NCBI GenBank assembly: GCA_942492965.1
Contig: OW818656.1
Location: 2,604,001-2,668,000 of the forward strand
Source: Sphingosinicella sp942492965
GTDB lineage: Bacteria; Pseudomonadota; Alphaproteobacteria; Sphingomonadales; Sphingomonadaceae
Reading direction: 5' to 3'
DNA length: 64,000 nt
In this document: one piece after another, positions 28,055 through 36,570 of the stretch
Layout: every line of letters starts with the position of its first letter
Numbering within the stretch: the stretch's first letter is position 1
Program-made: the position numbers and the translations under genes
The notes under the pieces: model-generated
What the model was told of the DNA's origin: nothing
Seen by the model: the letters and a program-made list of their open reading frames with translations, nothing else
Database searches by the model: none

Positions 28055-28555
28055 ATGAAACGCATCATCGCCTTGCTGCTCGCCGCCGGTTTTGCAGGAA
28101 CGCCCGCCGCGGCGCAGGATTCGGACGCCACCAAGGGACTTTCGGGCCTGCCGACGCCGCGCTGGGTCTCGATCGCTTCGGGCGAGGCCAACATGCGCGC
28201 GGGGCCGGGCGAGGCCTATCCGGTGACTTGGACCTACAAGCGCAAGGGGCTTCCTGTGGAGGTGATCCGCGAATGGGGCATCTGGCGGCAGATCCGCGAT
28301 CCGGACGGCGAAACCGGCTGGATGAACAAGAACCTGCTTTCGGGCAAGCGGACGGCGATGGTGCGCGGCAAGGTTGCGAACCTCTATGCCCGCGCCGAGT
28401 TTTCAAGCCCGCCGGTGTGGCGCGCGGAGCCGGGCGTTGTCGCCGACATCCAGGTCTGCGACGAAGGCTGGTGCCGCCTCTCGCTCGGTGGGCGCAACGG
28501 CTATGTGCTCGCGGTCGATCTGTGGGGTGTCTACAAAGGCGAGACGATCGACTGA
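28055..28555 (+). CDS. Exported SH3-domain protein
   Basis: 166 residues. A signal peptide (MKRIIALLLAAGFAG then AAAQ) is followed by one or two bacterial SH3 repeats. The first is SGEANMRAGPGEAYPV, KGLPVEVIREWGIWRQIRD, GETGWMNKNLL. The second is weaker and ends CRLSLGGRNGYVLAVD. Such domains bind peptidoglycan peptides or partner proteins in the periplasm. I chose ATG 28055 because the signal peptide begins there; the longer in-frame start overlaps the upstream divergent gene region and adds a non-conserved basic leader. Confidence 0.87.
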   Translation: MKRIIALLLAAGFAGTPAAAQDSDATKGLSGLPTPRWVSIASGEANMRAGPGEAYPVTWTYKRKGLPVEVIREWGIWRQIRDPDGETGWMNKNLLSGKRTAMVRGKVANLYARAEFSSPPVWRAEPGVVADIQVCDEGWCRLSLGGRNGYVLAVDLWGVYKGETID

Positions 28556-28560
28556 GGCGT

Positions 28561-28950
28561 CTACACGAACAGGAGTTCGTCGCTCCGTGCATCGGCGAGG
28601 AAGGCGACAAGGCCGCCGGTTTCGACGCCCGCGATCAGGTTCGGCGCGCTCAGGCCGCAGAGGTGGATGCCTGATTCGCACGCCATCATGGGCAGGCCGA
28701 GGCCGACCGCCTGATCGAGAAGATCGGACAGCAGCGGCAAGCCGCCCGCCTTGTAGGACTTGTCACCCGCCCAGTGCCGCTTGATCTGGAGCGCGCACAC
28801 GGCTTCGCCCTGAAAAAACAGCCGCACCGGTCGCCCGAGCGCGGCCGCGGCGAGGGCAAGGCTGAGCCCGCCGTGCAGGCGCGCGTGGTTCGCCTCGGCA
28901 AAGACGAGCGCAAGGCCTTGCTGTTTCACGCTTTTCCGCATGACGGGCAT
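28561..28950 (-). CDS. DsrE-family protein
   Basis: 129 residues. The fold is recognised from LALVFAEANHARLHGGLSLALAAA, GRPVRLFFQGEAV, and LGLPMMACESGIHLCGL; the last carries two cysteines where sulfur-relay DsrE/TusD-type proteins have their active cysteine. The start at 28950 follows GAAGGA with six-base spacing and overlaps the end of the thiF-like gene by 25 bases, so translation is probably coupled. Together they suggest sulfur transfer, but this is inferred from family and context only. Confidence 0.8.
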   Translation of the reverse strand: MPVMRKSVKQQGLALVFAEANHARLHGGLSLALAAAALGRPVRLFFQGEAVCALQIKRHWAGDKSYKAGGLPLLSDLLDQAVGLGLPMMACESGIHLCGLSAPNLIAGVETGGLVAFLADARSDELLFV

Positions 28951-29681
28951 CGAGGATCCTTCGGCAGCCGCACGGTTCGTACCCGGGCGCCGAGCGCATC
29001 ATACAGCAAAACCCGTCCGGCAAGCGAATCGCCGAAGGGCACGACCTCGCGGATCACCTCCAGCGCCTGCATCGCGCCCATCACGCCGGTGAGCGCGCCG
29101 AGCACGCCAGCCTCCGCGCAGGTTGCACCTTCACGGTCTGCCGCTTCGCCGACGAAGCAGCGCCAGCAGGGCTTGTCGGCTTCCCAGCCGCGATAAGTAG
29201 CGATCTGCCCCTCGAACGACCCGACGGCGGCGGCGACGAGCGGGATGCGCAGCGCGAGCGCGGCATCGGCGACGGCGCGGCGGGTTTCGAAGCTGTCGGA
29301 GCCGTCGGCGATCACATCATGACCGGCCAGCAGCGCAGCGGCGTTCGACGCATCGAGACGGACGCGATGCTGCGTGACGGCCACGTCGGGGTTGAGGCGC
29401 GCGACGGCATCCGCCGCACTTTCCGTCTTGGCGCGGCCCACGTCGTTTGTGCCGTGCAGCACCTGGCGCTGGAGGTTCGAGAGGTCCACCGCATCGTCGT
29501 CGATGACCGTGAGGTGCCCGACGCCTGCCGCCGCGAGATACTGGATGCAGGGGCTGCCGAGTCCGCCCGCGCCGACGACGGCGACGCGCGCGGCGAGCAG
29601 CTTCGCCTGACCGGCTCCGCCGATCTCTTTCAGGATGATGTGGCGGGCGTAGCGTTCGAGTTGCGGGTCGGTAAGGCTCAC
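28926..29681 (-). CDS. HesA/MoeB/ThiF-family adenylyltransferase
   Basis: 251 residues, an E1-like enzyme that adenylates the C-terminal glycine of a ubiquitin-like sulfur carrier (MoaD or ThiS). The ATP-binding motif GAGGLGSP, the Arg-bearing LSNLQRQVLHG, IADGSDSFETR, and the zinc ligands CWRC and CPSC are all present; ATCAEAG holds the probable catalytic cysteine. It lacks a rhodanese domain. The GTG start overlaps the dut stop (GTGA). Which carrier it serves is unclear; no moaD or thiS is in the window. Confidence 0.9.
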   Translation of the reverse strand: MSLTDPQLERYARHIILKEIGGAGQAKLLAARVAVVGAGGLGSPCIQYLAAAGVGHLTVIDDDAVDLSNLQRQVLHGTNDVGRAKTESAADAVARLNPDVAVTQHRVRLDASNAAALLAGHDVIADGSDSFETRRAVADAALALRIPLVAAAVGSFEGQIATYRGWEADKPCWRCFVGEAADREGATCAEAGVLGALTGVMGAMQALEVIREVVPFGDSLAGRVLLYDALGARVRTVRLPKDPRCPSCGKA

Positions 29682-30124
29682 CGGCCCGTTGAACCGAAGC
29701 CCCCGGCGCCGCGTGCGGTCTCGTCGAGGTCATCGACTTCGGCGAAGTGCGCTTGCTGCACGGGCGCCGCGACAAGCTGCGCGATGCGCTCGCCGCGCTT
29801 CACGGCGAAGGGCTCGGCGCCGAGATTGGCGAGGATCACCTTGACCTCGCCGCGATAGTCCGCGTCGATCGTGCCGGGCGTGTTGAGGCAGGTGATGCCG
29901 TTCTTGAGCGCGAGGCCGGAGCGCGGGCGCACCTGCACCTCATAGCCTTCGGGAATCGCGAAGGCGAAGCCGGTGGCGACGGCATGGCGGCCGCCCGGCG
30001 GGATGATGACGTCCTCGGCGGCGACTACGTCCATGCCAGCAGCGCCGCGCGTCGCAAGCGCGGGGATGGGCAGGCCTTCACCGTGGGGCAGGCGCTTCAG
30101 GCGGATTTCAATCGGTGAGTTCAT
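29678..30124 (-). CDS. dut: dUTP diphosphatase
   Basis: 148 residues, trimeric dUTPase length. It hydrolyses dUTP to dUMP, preventing uracil misincorporation and supplying dTMP synthesis. The five motifs are seen: AAGMDV, RPRSGLALKNGI, NTPGTIDADYRGEV, RGERIAQLV, and the glycine-rich C-terminal RGAGGFGSTG. ATG 30124 was chosen because the conserved region follows directly; an upstream in-frame start would extend deep into coaBC. It overlaps coaBC by 17 bases. Confidence 0.96.
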   Translation of the reverse strand: MNSPIEIRLKRLPHGEGLPIPALATRGAAGMDVVAAEDVIIPPGGRHAVATGFAFAIPEGYEVQVRPRSGLALKNGITCLNTPGTIDADYRGEVKVILANLGAEPFAVKRGERIAQLVAAPVQQAHFAEVDDLDETARGAGGFGSTGR

Positions 30125-31334
30125 CTGCGATCCTTTGTGCAAGGCGCCGGGCGACGGCATCCTTTTCCATGTCCGGCCAATCCTCGACACCGTCCGCGCG
30201 CACGATGTGGATGCGGTTGCGGCTGCCGCCCATCACGTCGCCGGAAACATCGTTGGCAACGATCCAGTCGCAGCCCTTGCGCGCGAGCTTGGCCTTGGCG
30301 TGCTCGACGACGGTTTCTGTCTCGGCGGCGAAGCCGATGACGAGGCCGGGGCGCTTTGGCGATTTCGAAAGGCCCGCGAGAATGTCCGGATTTTCGACGA
30401 GGGGGAGCGCGTTGAGGCCGCCCTTGTCCTTCTTGATCTTCTGATCCGTCGCTTCCGCGCGCCAGTCGGCGACGGCGGCGACCATGACGGCGGCGTCGGC
30501 GGGAAGCGCCGTCTCGACCGCTTCGGCCATCTCGCGCGCGGTTTCCACGTTCACGCGGCGCACGCCGGGCGGCGTCGCGAGCGTCACGGGGCCGGCCACC
30601 AGCGTCACGTCCGCGCCGAGCGCGGCCAGCGCGCCTGCGATCGCGAAGCCCTGTTTGCCCGACGAGCGGTTGGCGATGTAGCGCACGGGGTCGATCGGCT
30701 CGTGCGTCGGCCCGGCGGTGACGAGTATGCGCTTTCCGGTGAGCGGTGGGGGATTGGACCCGAAACGCGCGGTGGCGCCCTGCGCCTCGCTGAGCGGCGC
30801 TGCGAGCATGGCGCGAATCGACCCCAGGATCGCTTCGGGTTCGGGCAAACGGCCGGGGCCGTATTCACCGCAGGCCATGTCGCCTTCGTCCGGCTCCATG
30901 ATGGTGACGCCGTCGGCGCGGAGCTGCGCGATGTTGCGCTGCGTCGCGGGGTGCTGCCACATGCGGACGTTCATCGCGGGCGCGGCGAGCACGGGTTTGT
31001 CGGTCGCAAGGAGCAGCGTCGTGGCGAGATCGTCGGCAATGCCGCCCGCCATCTTCGCGAGGATGTTGGCGGTGGCGGGCGCGACGACGACGAGGTCCGC
31101 CTGGCGCGAAAGCTGGATGTGCCCGATCTCACGCTCGTCCTTCAGGTCGAAGAGATCGGTGTAAACATTGTCTTCGGTAAGCGTGCCGAGGCTGAGTGGC
31201 GTCACGAACTGCTGCGCGGCTTCGGTGAGCACCGCGCGCACGGCGATGCCGTCTTTTCTGAGCAGCCGGACGAGTTCCAGCGCCTTGTAGGCGGCGATGC
31301 CGCCCGAGAGGATGAGGAGGATGCGTTTGCCCAC
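30108..31334 (-). CDS. coaBC: Bifunctional phosphopantothenoylcysteine decarboxylase / PPC synthetase
   Basis: 408 residues. It performs two CoA synthesis steps: ligation of cysteine to 4'-phosphopantothenate and decarboxylation to 4'-phosphopantetheine. The N-terminal flavin CoaC domain has SGGIAAYKALEL, VVAPATANILAKMAGG and APAMNVRMW. The C-terminal CoaB domain begins GKRILVTAGPTHEPIDPVR and has the KIKKD loop. It starts with GTG, 10 bases after the ubiB stop, and precedes dut as in many alphaproteobacteria. Confidence 0.96.
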   Translation of the reverse strand: MGKRILLILSGGIAAYKALELVRLLRKDGIAVRAVLTEAAQQFVTPLSLGTLTEDNVYTDLFDLKDEREIGHIQLSRQADLVVVAPATANILAKMAGGIADDLATTLLLATDKPVLAAPAMNVRMWQHPATQRNIAQLRADGVTIMEPDEGDMACGEYGPGRLPEPEAILGSIRAMLAAPLSEAQGATARFGSNPPPLTGKRILVTAGPTHEPIDPVRYIANRSSGKQGFAIAGALAALGADVTLVAGPVTLATPPGVRRVNVETAREMAEAVETALPADAAVMVAAVADWRAEATDQKIKKDKGGLNALPLVENPDILAGLSKSPKRPGLVIGFAAETETVVEHAKAKLARKGCDWIVANDVSGDVMGGSRNRIHIVRADGVEDWPDMEKDAVARRLAQRIADELTD

Positions 31335-31344
31335 GCGCCGGACC

Positions 31345-32874
31345 CTAAAGCGTCATCGCCAGCCAGCCAAGGCCCACGCCGATGCCGGCGCCGAGCAGCA
31401 GCCATGCGGTGCGTGAAATACCGCGCGGGGCAGGCAGGGGGGCGAGCGGCGGCAAGGGCGGCGCGGCGCCCGGGTTGGGGACCATCGCTTCGAGGCGTTT
31501 CAGGAGGTCGGGAAGCCTTGCGAGTGCGCGCACGCTCTCGACGATCCGGTCGGCGACGATGGCTTCGGGGCCGAGTTCGTCGCGCATCCAGTCGCCGACG
31601 AACGGCCCGGAGATTTCCCACATGTTGACGTCGGGATCGAGCGCCAACGCCACGCCCTCCACCATCACCATCGTTTTCTGGAGCAGCAGAAGGTGGGGCT
31701 GCGTCACCATGTCGAACTGGCGGGTGACCGCGAACAGCCCGTCCAGCATGTTGCCGATCGAGATGTCCTTCACCGGGAGGCCGCGGATCGGCTCTCCGAT
31801 CGAGCGCAGCGCGGTTTCGAACTCGGCCATGTCGTGATGCGGCGGTACGTACTGCGCCTCGAAATGAATCTCGGCGACGCGTGCGTAGTTGCCAGTGAGG
31901 AGGCCGTGCAGGATCTCGGCGAGCCAGAGCCGCGCCTGCCGGTTGATGCGGCCCATGATGCCGAAGTCGACGACGGCGAGTCGCCCGTCGGGCAGCGCGA
32001 ACATGTTCCCCTGATGGAGATCGGCGTGGAAGAAGCCGTGGCCGATGGCCTGCCGCAGGAAGCTGCGCACGAGCGTCTGCGAAAGCAGCTTGCGGTCGAT
32101 GCCTGCCGCGTCCACCGCGGAAAGGTCGGTCAGCTTGACGCCGTCGATCCATGCGATGGTGAGCACGCGGCGGCTGGTGCGCGCCCAGTCCACCTCGGGC
32201 ACGACGAAGCCGGTTTCGGGGGTGAGCGCGGCGGCGAGTTCGGACGCGGAGGCGGCCTCCATGCGGAGGTTCAGCTCGCGCTCCACCCAGCGGCGGAAGT
32301 ACGCGATCGTGGCGCGCGGGCGCAGACGGGCAAGCTCGCCGCCGATCGTTTCGGCGCGGACGGCGGCCCATTCGTAGGTCTCGATCGCACGGGCGAAATC
32401 GGCCTCGATGCCCGGCTTCAGCACCTTCACTGCAACGTCGCGGCCATCAATGGTGACGGCGCGGTGGACCTGCGCGACCGACGCGGAGCCGACGGGCACT
32501 TCGTCGAAGCGCGAATAGAGCGATTCGAGCGGAACGCCGAAGGCCTCCTCGATCGAGGCCTTCACGGCGGCGAACGGCGCGGGGGGGAGGTTGTCCTGCA
32601 GCCGGGTCAGGTCTTTCGCGGCATCCGGGCCGACGAGATCGGGGCGCGTGGCGAGCGCCTGTCCGAGCTTGATCGCGGCGGGGCCGAGCACCTGGAAGGC
32701 GTCGGCATAGTGCGGCGTCTTCGGTGCGCCCGTTCCGAACCGGGCGAGCTTTGCGATCCGGCGCAGCAGCGGCGGCGATTGCGGCGCGGTCTCGATCTCG
32801 CGCAGCGCACCGTGCCGCGCTAGCGTTCGGCCCCAGCGCAGCATCCGAAAGGCATGGACGATGCCGGCGGTCAA
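31345..32874 (-). CDS. ubiB: Ubiquinone biosynthesis protein UbiB (atypical kinase/ATPase)
   Basis: 509 residues. UbiB is an ADCK/ABC1-type protein needed for ubiquinone synthesis, anchored in the inner membrane. The family-defining KxGQ motif (AAIKLGQALATRPD), the Ala-rich nucleotide loop GSASVAQVHRA, the FHADLHQGNMF catalytic loop and VDFGIMG are present. A proline-rich linker and one or two C-terminal membrane segments (TAWLLLGAGIGVGLGWLAM) follow. The start is TTG 32874 overlapping the ubiE stop (TTGA). Confidence 0.95.
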   Translation of the reverse strand: MTAGIVHAFRMLRWGRTLARHGALREIETAPQSPPLLRRIAKLARFGTGAPKTPHYADAFQVLGPAAIKLGQALATRPDLVGPDAAKDLTRLQDNLPPAPFAAVKASIEEAFGVPLESLYSRFDEVPVGSASVAQVHRAVTIDGRDVAVKVLKPGIEADFARAIETYEWAAVRAETIGGELARLRPRATIAYFRRWVERELNLRMEAASASELAAALTPETGFVVPEVDWARTSRRVLTIAWIDGVKLTDLSAVDAAGIDRKLLSQTLVRSFLRQAIGHGFFHADLHQGNMFALPDGRLAVVDFGIMGRINRQARLWLAEILHGLLTGNYARVAEIHFEAQYVPPHHDMAEFETALRSIGEPIRGLPVKDISIGNMLDGLFAVTRQFDMVTQPHLLLLQKTMVMVEGVALALDPDVNMWEISGPFVGDWMRDELGPEAIVADRIVESVRALARLPDLLKRLEAMVPNPGAAPPLPPLAPLPAPRGISRTAWLLLGAGIGVGLGWLAMTL

Positions 32875-33602
32875 ATCTTCCAGCCGCTGTGCATGGCGAC
32901 GACGCCGCCGAGAATGGGCCGCACCGGGGTCCGCGCGAAGCCCGCCTCGGCGATCATCGACTTGAACGTGGACATATCGGGGAAGCGGCGGATCGATTCG
33001 ACGAGGTACTGATAGGCTTCCTCATCGCGCGCCACCGCCTTGCCGATCTTCGGCACCACGTTCATCGAATAGCGATCGTAAACGTCGGCGAACACGGGCC
33101 ACTCGCAGCGCGAGAACTCGAGGCAAAAGAAGCGCCCGCCGAACTTCAGCACGCGGTACGCCTCGCGGAGCGCCGCCGGGATGTCGGTGACGTTCCGGAT
33201 ACCGAACGCGATCGTGTAGGCGTCGAAGCCGGCACCATCGAAGCTCAGCACCTCGGCGTTCTGTTCGGACCAGTCGAGGCCTTCGATGCCGCGTTTCTTT
33301 GCGCGATCCTTGCCCACGTCCAGCATCGCCGGGTTGATGTCGGCGACCGTCACGCTCGCGCCGCGCTTCGCCATGCGGAAGGCGATGTCGCCGGTGCCGC
33401 CCGCCATGTCGAGGATGTGTTCGCCCGCGCGCGGGTTCACGGCGCGGACGAAATCGTCTTTCCACAACCGATGCAGCCCACCCGACATCAGGTCGTTCAT
33501 CAGGTCGTAGCGCGCCGCGACGCGCGCGAAGACGGAGCCGACGCGCCGCGTCTTCTCCTCGGGGTCGACCTCCTGGAAGCCGTATGAGACTGTCTCGGAC
33601 AT
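32871..33602 (-). CDS. ubiE: Ubiquinone/menaquinone C-methyltransferase UbiE
   Basis: 243 residues. UbiE performs the SAM-dependent C-methylation of the demethylated benzoquinol ring. Signatures are VFARVAARYDLMNDLMS near the N-terminus, the SAM loop DMAGGTGDIAFRMA, and AFGIRNVTDIPAALREAYRVLK. I chose ATG 33602 because the conserved N-terminal SYGFQEV follows it; the longer in-frame extension crosses into the divergent mutM gene. It heads ubiE-ubiB-coaBC-dut-thiF-dsrE, a tight minus-strand run with overlaps throughout. Confidence 0.97.
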   Translation of the reverse strand: MSETVSYGFQEVDPEEKTRRVGSVFARVAARYDLMNDLMSGGLHRLWKDDFVRAVNPRAGEHILDMAGGTGDIAFRMAKRGASVTVADINPAMLDVGKDRAKKRGIEGLDWSEQNAEVLSFDGAGFDAYTIAFGIRNVTDIPAALREAYRVLKFGGRFFCLEFSRCEWPVFADVYDRYSMNVVPKIGKAVARDEEAYQYLVESIRRFPDMSTFKSMIAEAGFARTPVRPILGGVVAMHSGWKI

Positions 33603-33660
33603 AGGGAAGCCCTTAGCCCACGCTTGCCCCCTTCGTAAACGCGGCATAGACGCCTCTTCG

Positions 33661-34464
33661 ATGCCTGAGCTTCCCGAAGTCGAAACCGTGATGCGCGGTC
33701 TGAGGCCGGTCCTCGAAGGCCGCCGCCTCGCGCGTGTCGAGGCGCGGCGGCCGGACCTGCGCTGGCCGATCCCTGCGGACCTGCGCCAGCGGCTGACGGG
33801 CGCGGTCGTCACCGGCATCCGCAGGCGCGCCAAATACGGCCTCGTCGACACCGACCGCGGCGACACGATGATCCTGCATCTCGGCATGTCGGGCAGGATG
33901 CGCGTCGATCCCGAGACCGACGAGAAGCACGACCATGTCGTCATCGAGACCGACGAGGGCCGCCGTGCCGTGCTCAACGACGCGCGCCGCTTCGGTTCGG
34001 TGCATCTGGTGGCGACGGATGCACTCGACAGTCATTTCCTGATGAAGGGCCTCGGCCCAGAGCCGCTCGGCGCGCCGGTCGACCTCTCCGGCTTCAAGGG
34101 GCGTTTTGCGCCGGTGAAGGCGCTGCTGCTCGATCAGCGGCTGATCGCGGGCCTTGGCAACATCTACGTGTGCGAAGCGCTGTTCGACGCGGGCATCCGG
34201 CCGACGCGCGAGGGCGGCAAGGTGAAGCGCACGGAACTTGCGAAACTTGCGGCTGCGATCCCCGAGGTGCTCGAACGTGCGATCGCGGCGGGCGGCTCAA
34301 CCTTGCGTGATTATCGCCAGGTGGCGGGCGAGCTCGGCTACTTCCAGCACGAATTCCGCGTCTATGGGCGAGAGGGTGAGGCCTGCTTGCGCTGCGCCGC
34401 GCCTGTCGCCCGCATTGTCCAGTCGGGACGCTCCAGCTTCTATTGCCCATCCTGTCAGAAATAG
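33661..34464 (+). CDS. mutM: Bifunctional DNA-formamidopyrimidine glycosylase / AP lyase
   Basis: 267 residues. MutM excises 8-oxoguanine and formamidopyrimidines and cleaves the abasic site. The N-terminus MPELPEVETVMRGL carries the Schiff-base proline and catalytic glutamate. The helix-two-turn-helix region contains QRLIAGLGNIYVCEALF, and the C-terminal zinc finger uses cysteines in CLRC and CPSC. It is divergent from ubiE with 58 bases between them, which must hold both promoters. Confidence 0.98.
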   Translation: MPELPEVETVMRGLRPVLEGRRLARVEARRPDLRWPIPADLRQRLTGAVVTGIRRRAKYGLVDTDRGDTMILHLGMSGRMRVDPETDEKHDHVVIETDEGRRAVLNDARRFGSVHLVATDALDSHFLMKGLGPEPLGAPVDLSGFKGRFAPVKALLLDQRLIAGLGNIYVCEALFDAGIRPTREGGKVKRTELAKLAAAIPEVLERAIAAGGSTLRDYRQVAGELGYFQHEFRVYGREGEACLRCAAPVARIVQSGRSSFYCPSCQK

Positions 34465-34477
34465 GGGAGACCAGCCC

Positions 34478-35257
34478 ATGTCCGAATATCAGTGCCTGAA
34501 GGTGGAAACGCGCGGCCGTGTCGCCATCATCACCATGTACCGGCCCGAAGCGCTGAACGCGCTCAACCACCAGCTGACGAGTGAGATCACCGCCGCGCTC
34601 CGCGCTTTCGAAGCCGATCCCAACATCGGCGCGATGATCCTCACCGGCGACGGCAAGGCCTTCGCGGCGGGCGCGGACATCAAGGAGATGCAGCCCAAGA
34701 CCTTCTCCGTCGTCTACGCGGAAGAGTTCATCACCGCGACGTGGGAGGAGCTTACGCGCACGCGCAAGCCCGTGATCGCAGCGGTAAACGGCTTCGCCCT
34801 CGGCGGCGGCTGCGAGTTCGCGATGATGTGCGACACGATTTTCGCGAGCGAGAAGGCGAAGTTCGGCCAGCCCGAGATCAAGCTCGGCGTCATCCCCGGA
34901 TCGGGCGGCACGCAGCGGCTGACGCGCTTCGTCGGCAAGGCTGTCGCGATGGACATGATCCTCACCGGCCGCATGATCGATGCCGAAGAGGCGCTGCGCA
35001 TCGGCCTCGTAGCGCGCGTCTATCCGCCCGAGCAGCTGATGGAAGAGACCATCAAGGCCGCCGAGCAGATCGCGAACTACGGCGCGCTTGCAGTGATGGC
35101 TGCGAAGGAAACCGTGAACCGCGCCTACGAGACGACGATGTCCGAAGGCGTCCGCTTCGAGCGCCGCCTGTTCCACGGCCTGTTCGGCACCGCCGATCAG
35201 CAGGAAGGCATGGCGGCGTTTCTGGAGAAGCGCGAGGCGAAGTTCACGGGGCGCTGA
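34478..35257 (+). CDS. Enoyl-CoA hydratase
   Basis: 259 residues, a classical crotonase. The oxyanion-hole motif AAGADIKEM and both catalytic glutamates are present: GGGCEFAMMCD and FGQPEIKLGVIPGSGGTQRL. It should hydrate trans-2-enoyl-CoAs in fatty acid or branched-chain degradation. I chose ATG 34478, 13 bases after mutM and preceded by GGGGAG, over an upstream start within mutM. Compare the ECHDC3-type protein at 11630-12427, which lacks both glutamates. Confidence 0.95.
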   Translation: MSEYQCLKVETRGRVAIITMYRPEALNALNHQLTSEITAALRAFEADPNIGAMILTGDGKAFAAGADIKEMQPKTFSVVYAEEFITATWEELTRTRKPVIAAVNGFALGGGCEFAMMCDTIFASEKAKFGQPEIKLGVIPGSGGTQRLTRFVGKAVAMDMILTGRMIDAEEALRIGLVARVYPPEQLMEETIKAAEQIANYGALAVMAAKETVNRAYETTMSEGVRFERRLFHGLFGTADQQEGMAAFLEKREAKFTGR

Positions 35258-35264
35258 GGCGGCT

Positions 35265-36074
35265 TTAGCCGAACAGTGCCACCATCTGCCGCCCGGCGAG
35301 CACCGGGCGGCCGCCTTCGTCCCACATGCCCATGGTTTGCGACGTGTAGCCGTTCGCGCCTGTCTCGGCGGTCGAGCGGATGAGGTGCCAGCCTTCGCCG
35401 CTCGCTTCGCTGTCGAGCACCTCCATCTGCCATGTCGCGGTGCTGATGGGCGCGAAATCATTGAACATCGGCATCACGGCGGGCGGCGGCGTGTCGGCGA
35501 GCGCGAGCAGGCGCACGGCGGGCGGAATGCCGGAAGGGTCGCGCAGGCGAAACCAGTAGGCGATGTCGCCGTTTCCCGTGCCGTCGGCGGACCGGCCGCC
35601 AAAGGCCATGCGCGCGTCGAACTGCTGCAGGAAGTTGAGCGGCGTGCGCTTGCGCCAGAGCAGCTCGCACGCATCGGGCGCAGGCACGGCGGGCATCGGG
35701 AAATGATTGAGGTTGATGACCGATTCGCGGCTGCTGCCGAACGCGAAGATGCAGCGCGTCGCGAGCGCATCGGCCTGACGGAGATCGGCTTCCATATAGG
35801 TCATCGACTTGCCCTGCCTCAGCACGCGGCAGCGCGCCGTCACATCACCCCCCGCAGGGCCGATGAAGGCGACCTGCGCCGAGCGGAGCGGGGGCAGGCC
35901 TTCGTGCGCGGCAAGCGTTCCGGCAAGGCACAGCGCCGCCGAAAGTCCGCCGTATGTGGTGCGGCCCTGCATCCATTCCTCGGTAATCGTGTAGAGCGCC
36001 GCGTCGCCTTCGGTGCGCGCGGCGGCGAGCATGGCGCCCAGACTTGTTCCCACGGTTTCGTCCTTGCTGGTCAT
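35265..36074 (-). CDS. Thioesterase-family protein (TesB-like double hotdog)
   Basis: 269 residues, enough for two hotdog domains. The N-terminal half has YTITEEWMQGRTTYGGLSAA and VAFIGPAGGDVTARCRVLRQGKS, typical of acyl-CoA thioesterase-like proteins. The second half ends GYTSQTMGMWDEGGRPVLAG, the usual closing pattern of this family. It probably hydrolyses medium- or long-chain acyl-CoAs. It is convergent with the enoyl-CoA hydratase (7-base gap), a context consistent with acyl-CoA metabolism. Confidence 0.87.
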   Translation of the reverse strand: MTSKDETVGTSLGAMLAAARTEGDAALYTITEEWMQGRTTYGGLSAALCLAGTLAAHEGLPPLRSAQVAFIGPAGGDVTARCRVLRQGKSMTYMEADLRQADALATRCIFAFGSSRESVINLNHFPMPAVPAPDACELLWRKRTPLNFLQQFDARMAFGGRSADGTGNGDIAYWFRLRDPSGIPPAVRLLALADTPPPAVMPMFNDFAPISTATWQMEVLDSEASGEGWHLIRSTAETGANGYTSQTMGMWDEGGRPVLAGRQMVALFG

Positions 36075-36148
36075 GGCGCTCTGAGCCTATCGGCGGGTCC
36101 GCCGCTGTATATCCCGAAACTTGTGAGGAAGGCGGCGGCAAAGCGTGC

Positions 36149-36174
36149 TTGACGAGGGCAGCGGCGCCTAGTAG
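36149..36174 (+). promoter_or_regulatory. Possible promoter of rpsT
   Basis: TTGACG at 36149-36154 is a good -35 box. The -10 partner is poor: TAGTAG at 36169-36174 gives only 14-base spacing. It lies about 85-110 bases before the rpsT ATG. The leader between contains GC-rich dyads (GGCCCGC with GCGGGTC; CCGGC with GCCGG). Confidence 0.35.
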
Positions 36175-36256
36175 GAGGCCCGCTTTCCCGGTCGCGGGTC
36201 TCCCCCGCGTCCAGCCGGCCGTGCGCCGGTCCGGATCAGGATCATTTGAGGACCCG

Positions 36257-36520
36257 ATGGCGAATACACCGCAAGCGCGCAAGCGCATCCGTCGCAATAC
36301 CCGCCGCCAGGCGATCAACAAGTCGCGCGTCAGCCGCATCCGCACCTTCGTGAAGGGTGTCGAGGCCGCGCTCGCAAGCGGCAAGAAGGACGAAGCTGCC
36401 GCCGCGCTGCAGGCCGCGCAGCCGGAAATGATGCGGGGCGTCACCAAGGGCGTTCTCCACAAGAACACCGTCGCGCGGACCATCTCGCGACTCAGCAAGC
36501 GCGTGAAGGCGCTCGCCTGA
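36257..36520 (+). CDS. rpsT: 30S ribosomal protein S20
   Basis: 87 residues. S20 binds helix 9 and helix 44 of 16S rRNA. The sequence is diagnostic: MANTPQARKRIRRNTRR at the start, SRIRTFVKGVEAA, and KGVLHKNTVARTISRLSKRV at the end. I chose ATG 36257 because the conserved MANT begins there. It is followed by a strong intrinsic terminator, and then dnaA, a neighbourhood typical of sphingomonads. Confidence 0.98.
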   Translation: MANTPQARKRIRRNTRRQAINKSRVSRIRTFVKGVEAALASGKKDEAAAALQAAQPEMMRGVTKGVLHKNTVARTISRLSKRVKALA

Positions 36521-36542
36521 AAATCCTTTGAATTCAAGGATC

Positions 36543-36570
36543 AAACGCCGCCGGATTCCGGCGGCGTTTT
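36543..36570 (+). terminator. Intrinsic terminator after rpsT
   Basis: A 12-base perfect stem (36543-36554 and 36558-36569, core AACGCCGCCGG) closes an ATT loop and runs into TTTT. This is the clearest rho-independent terminator in the window. Confidence 0.92.

Noticed and set aside
29973..31628. Plus-strand open frame of 551 codons across dut, coaBC and ubiB
   Set aside because: Three intact conserved genes occupy the other strand and the frame has no recognisable domain.
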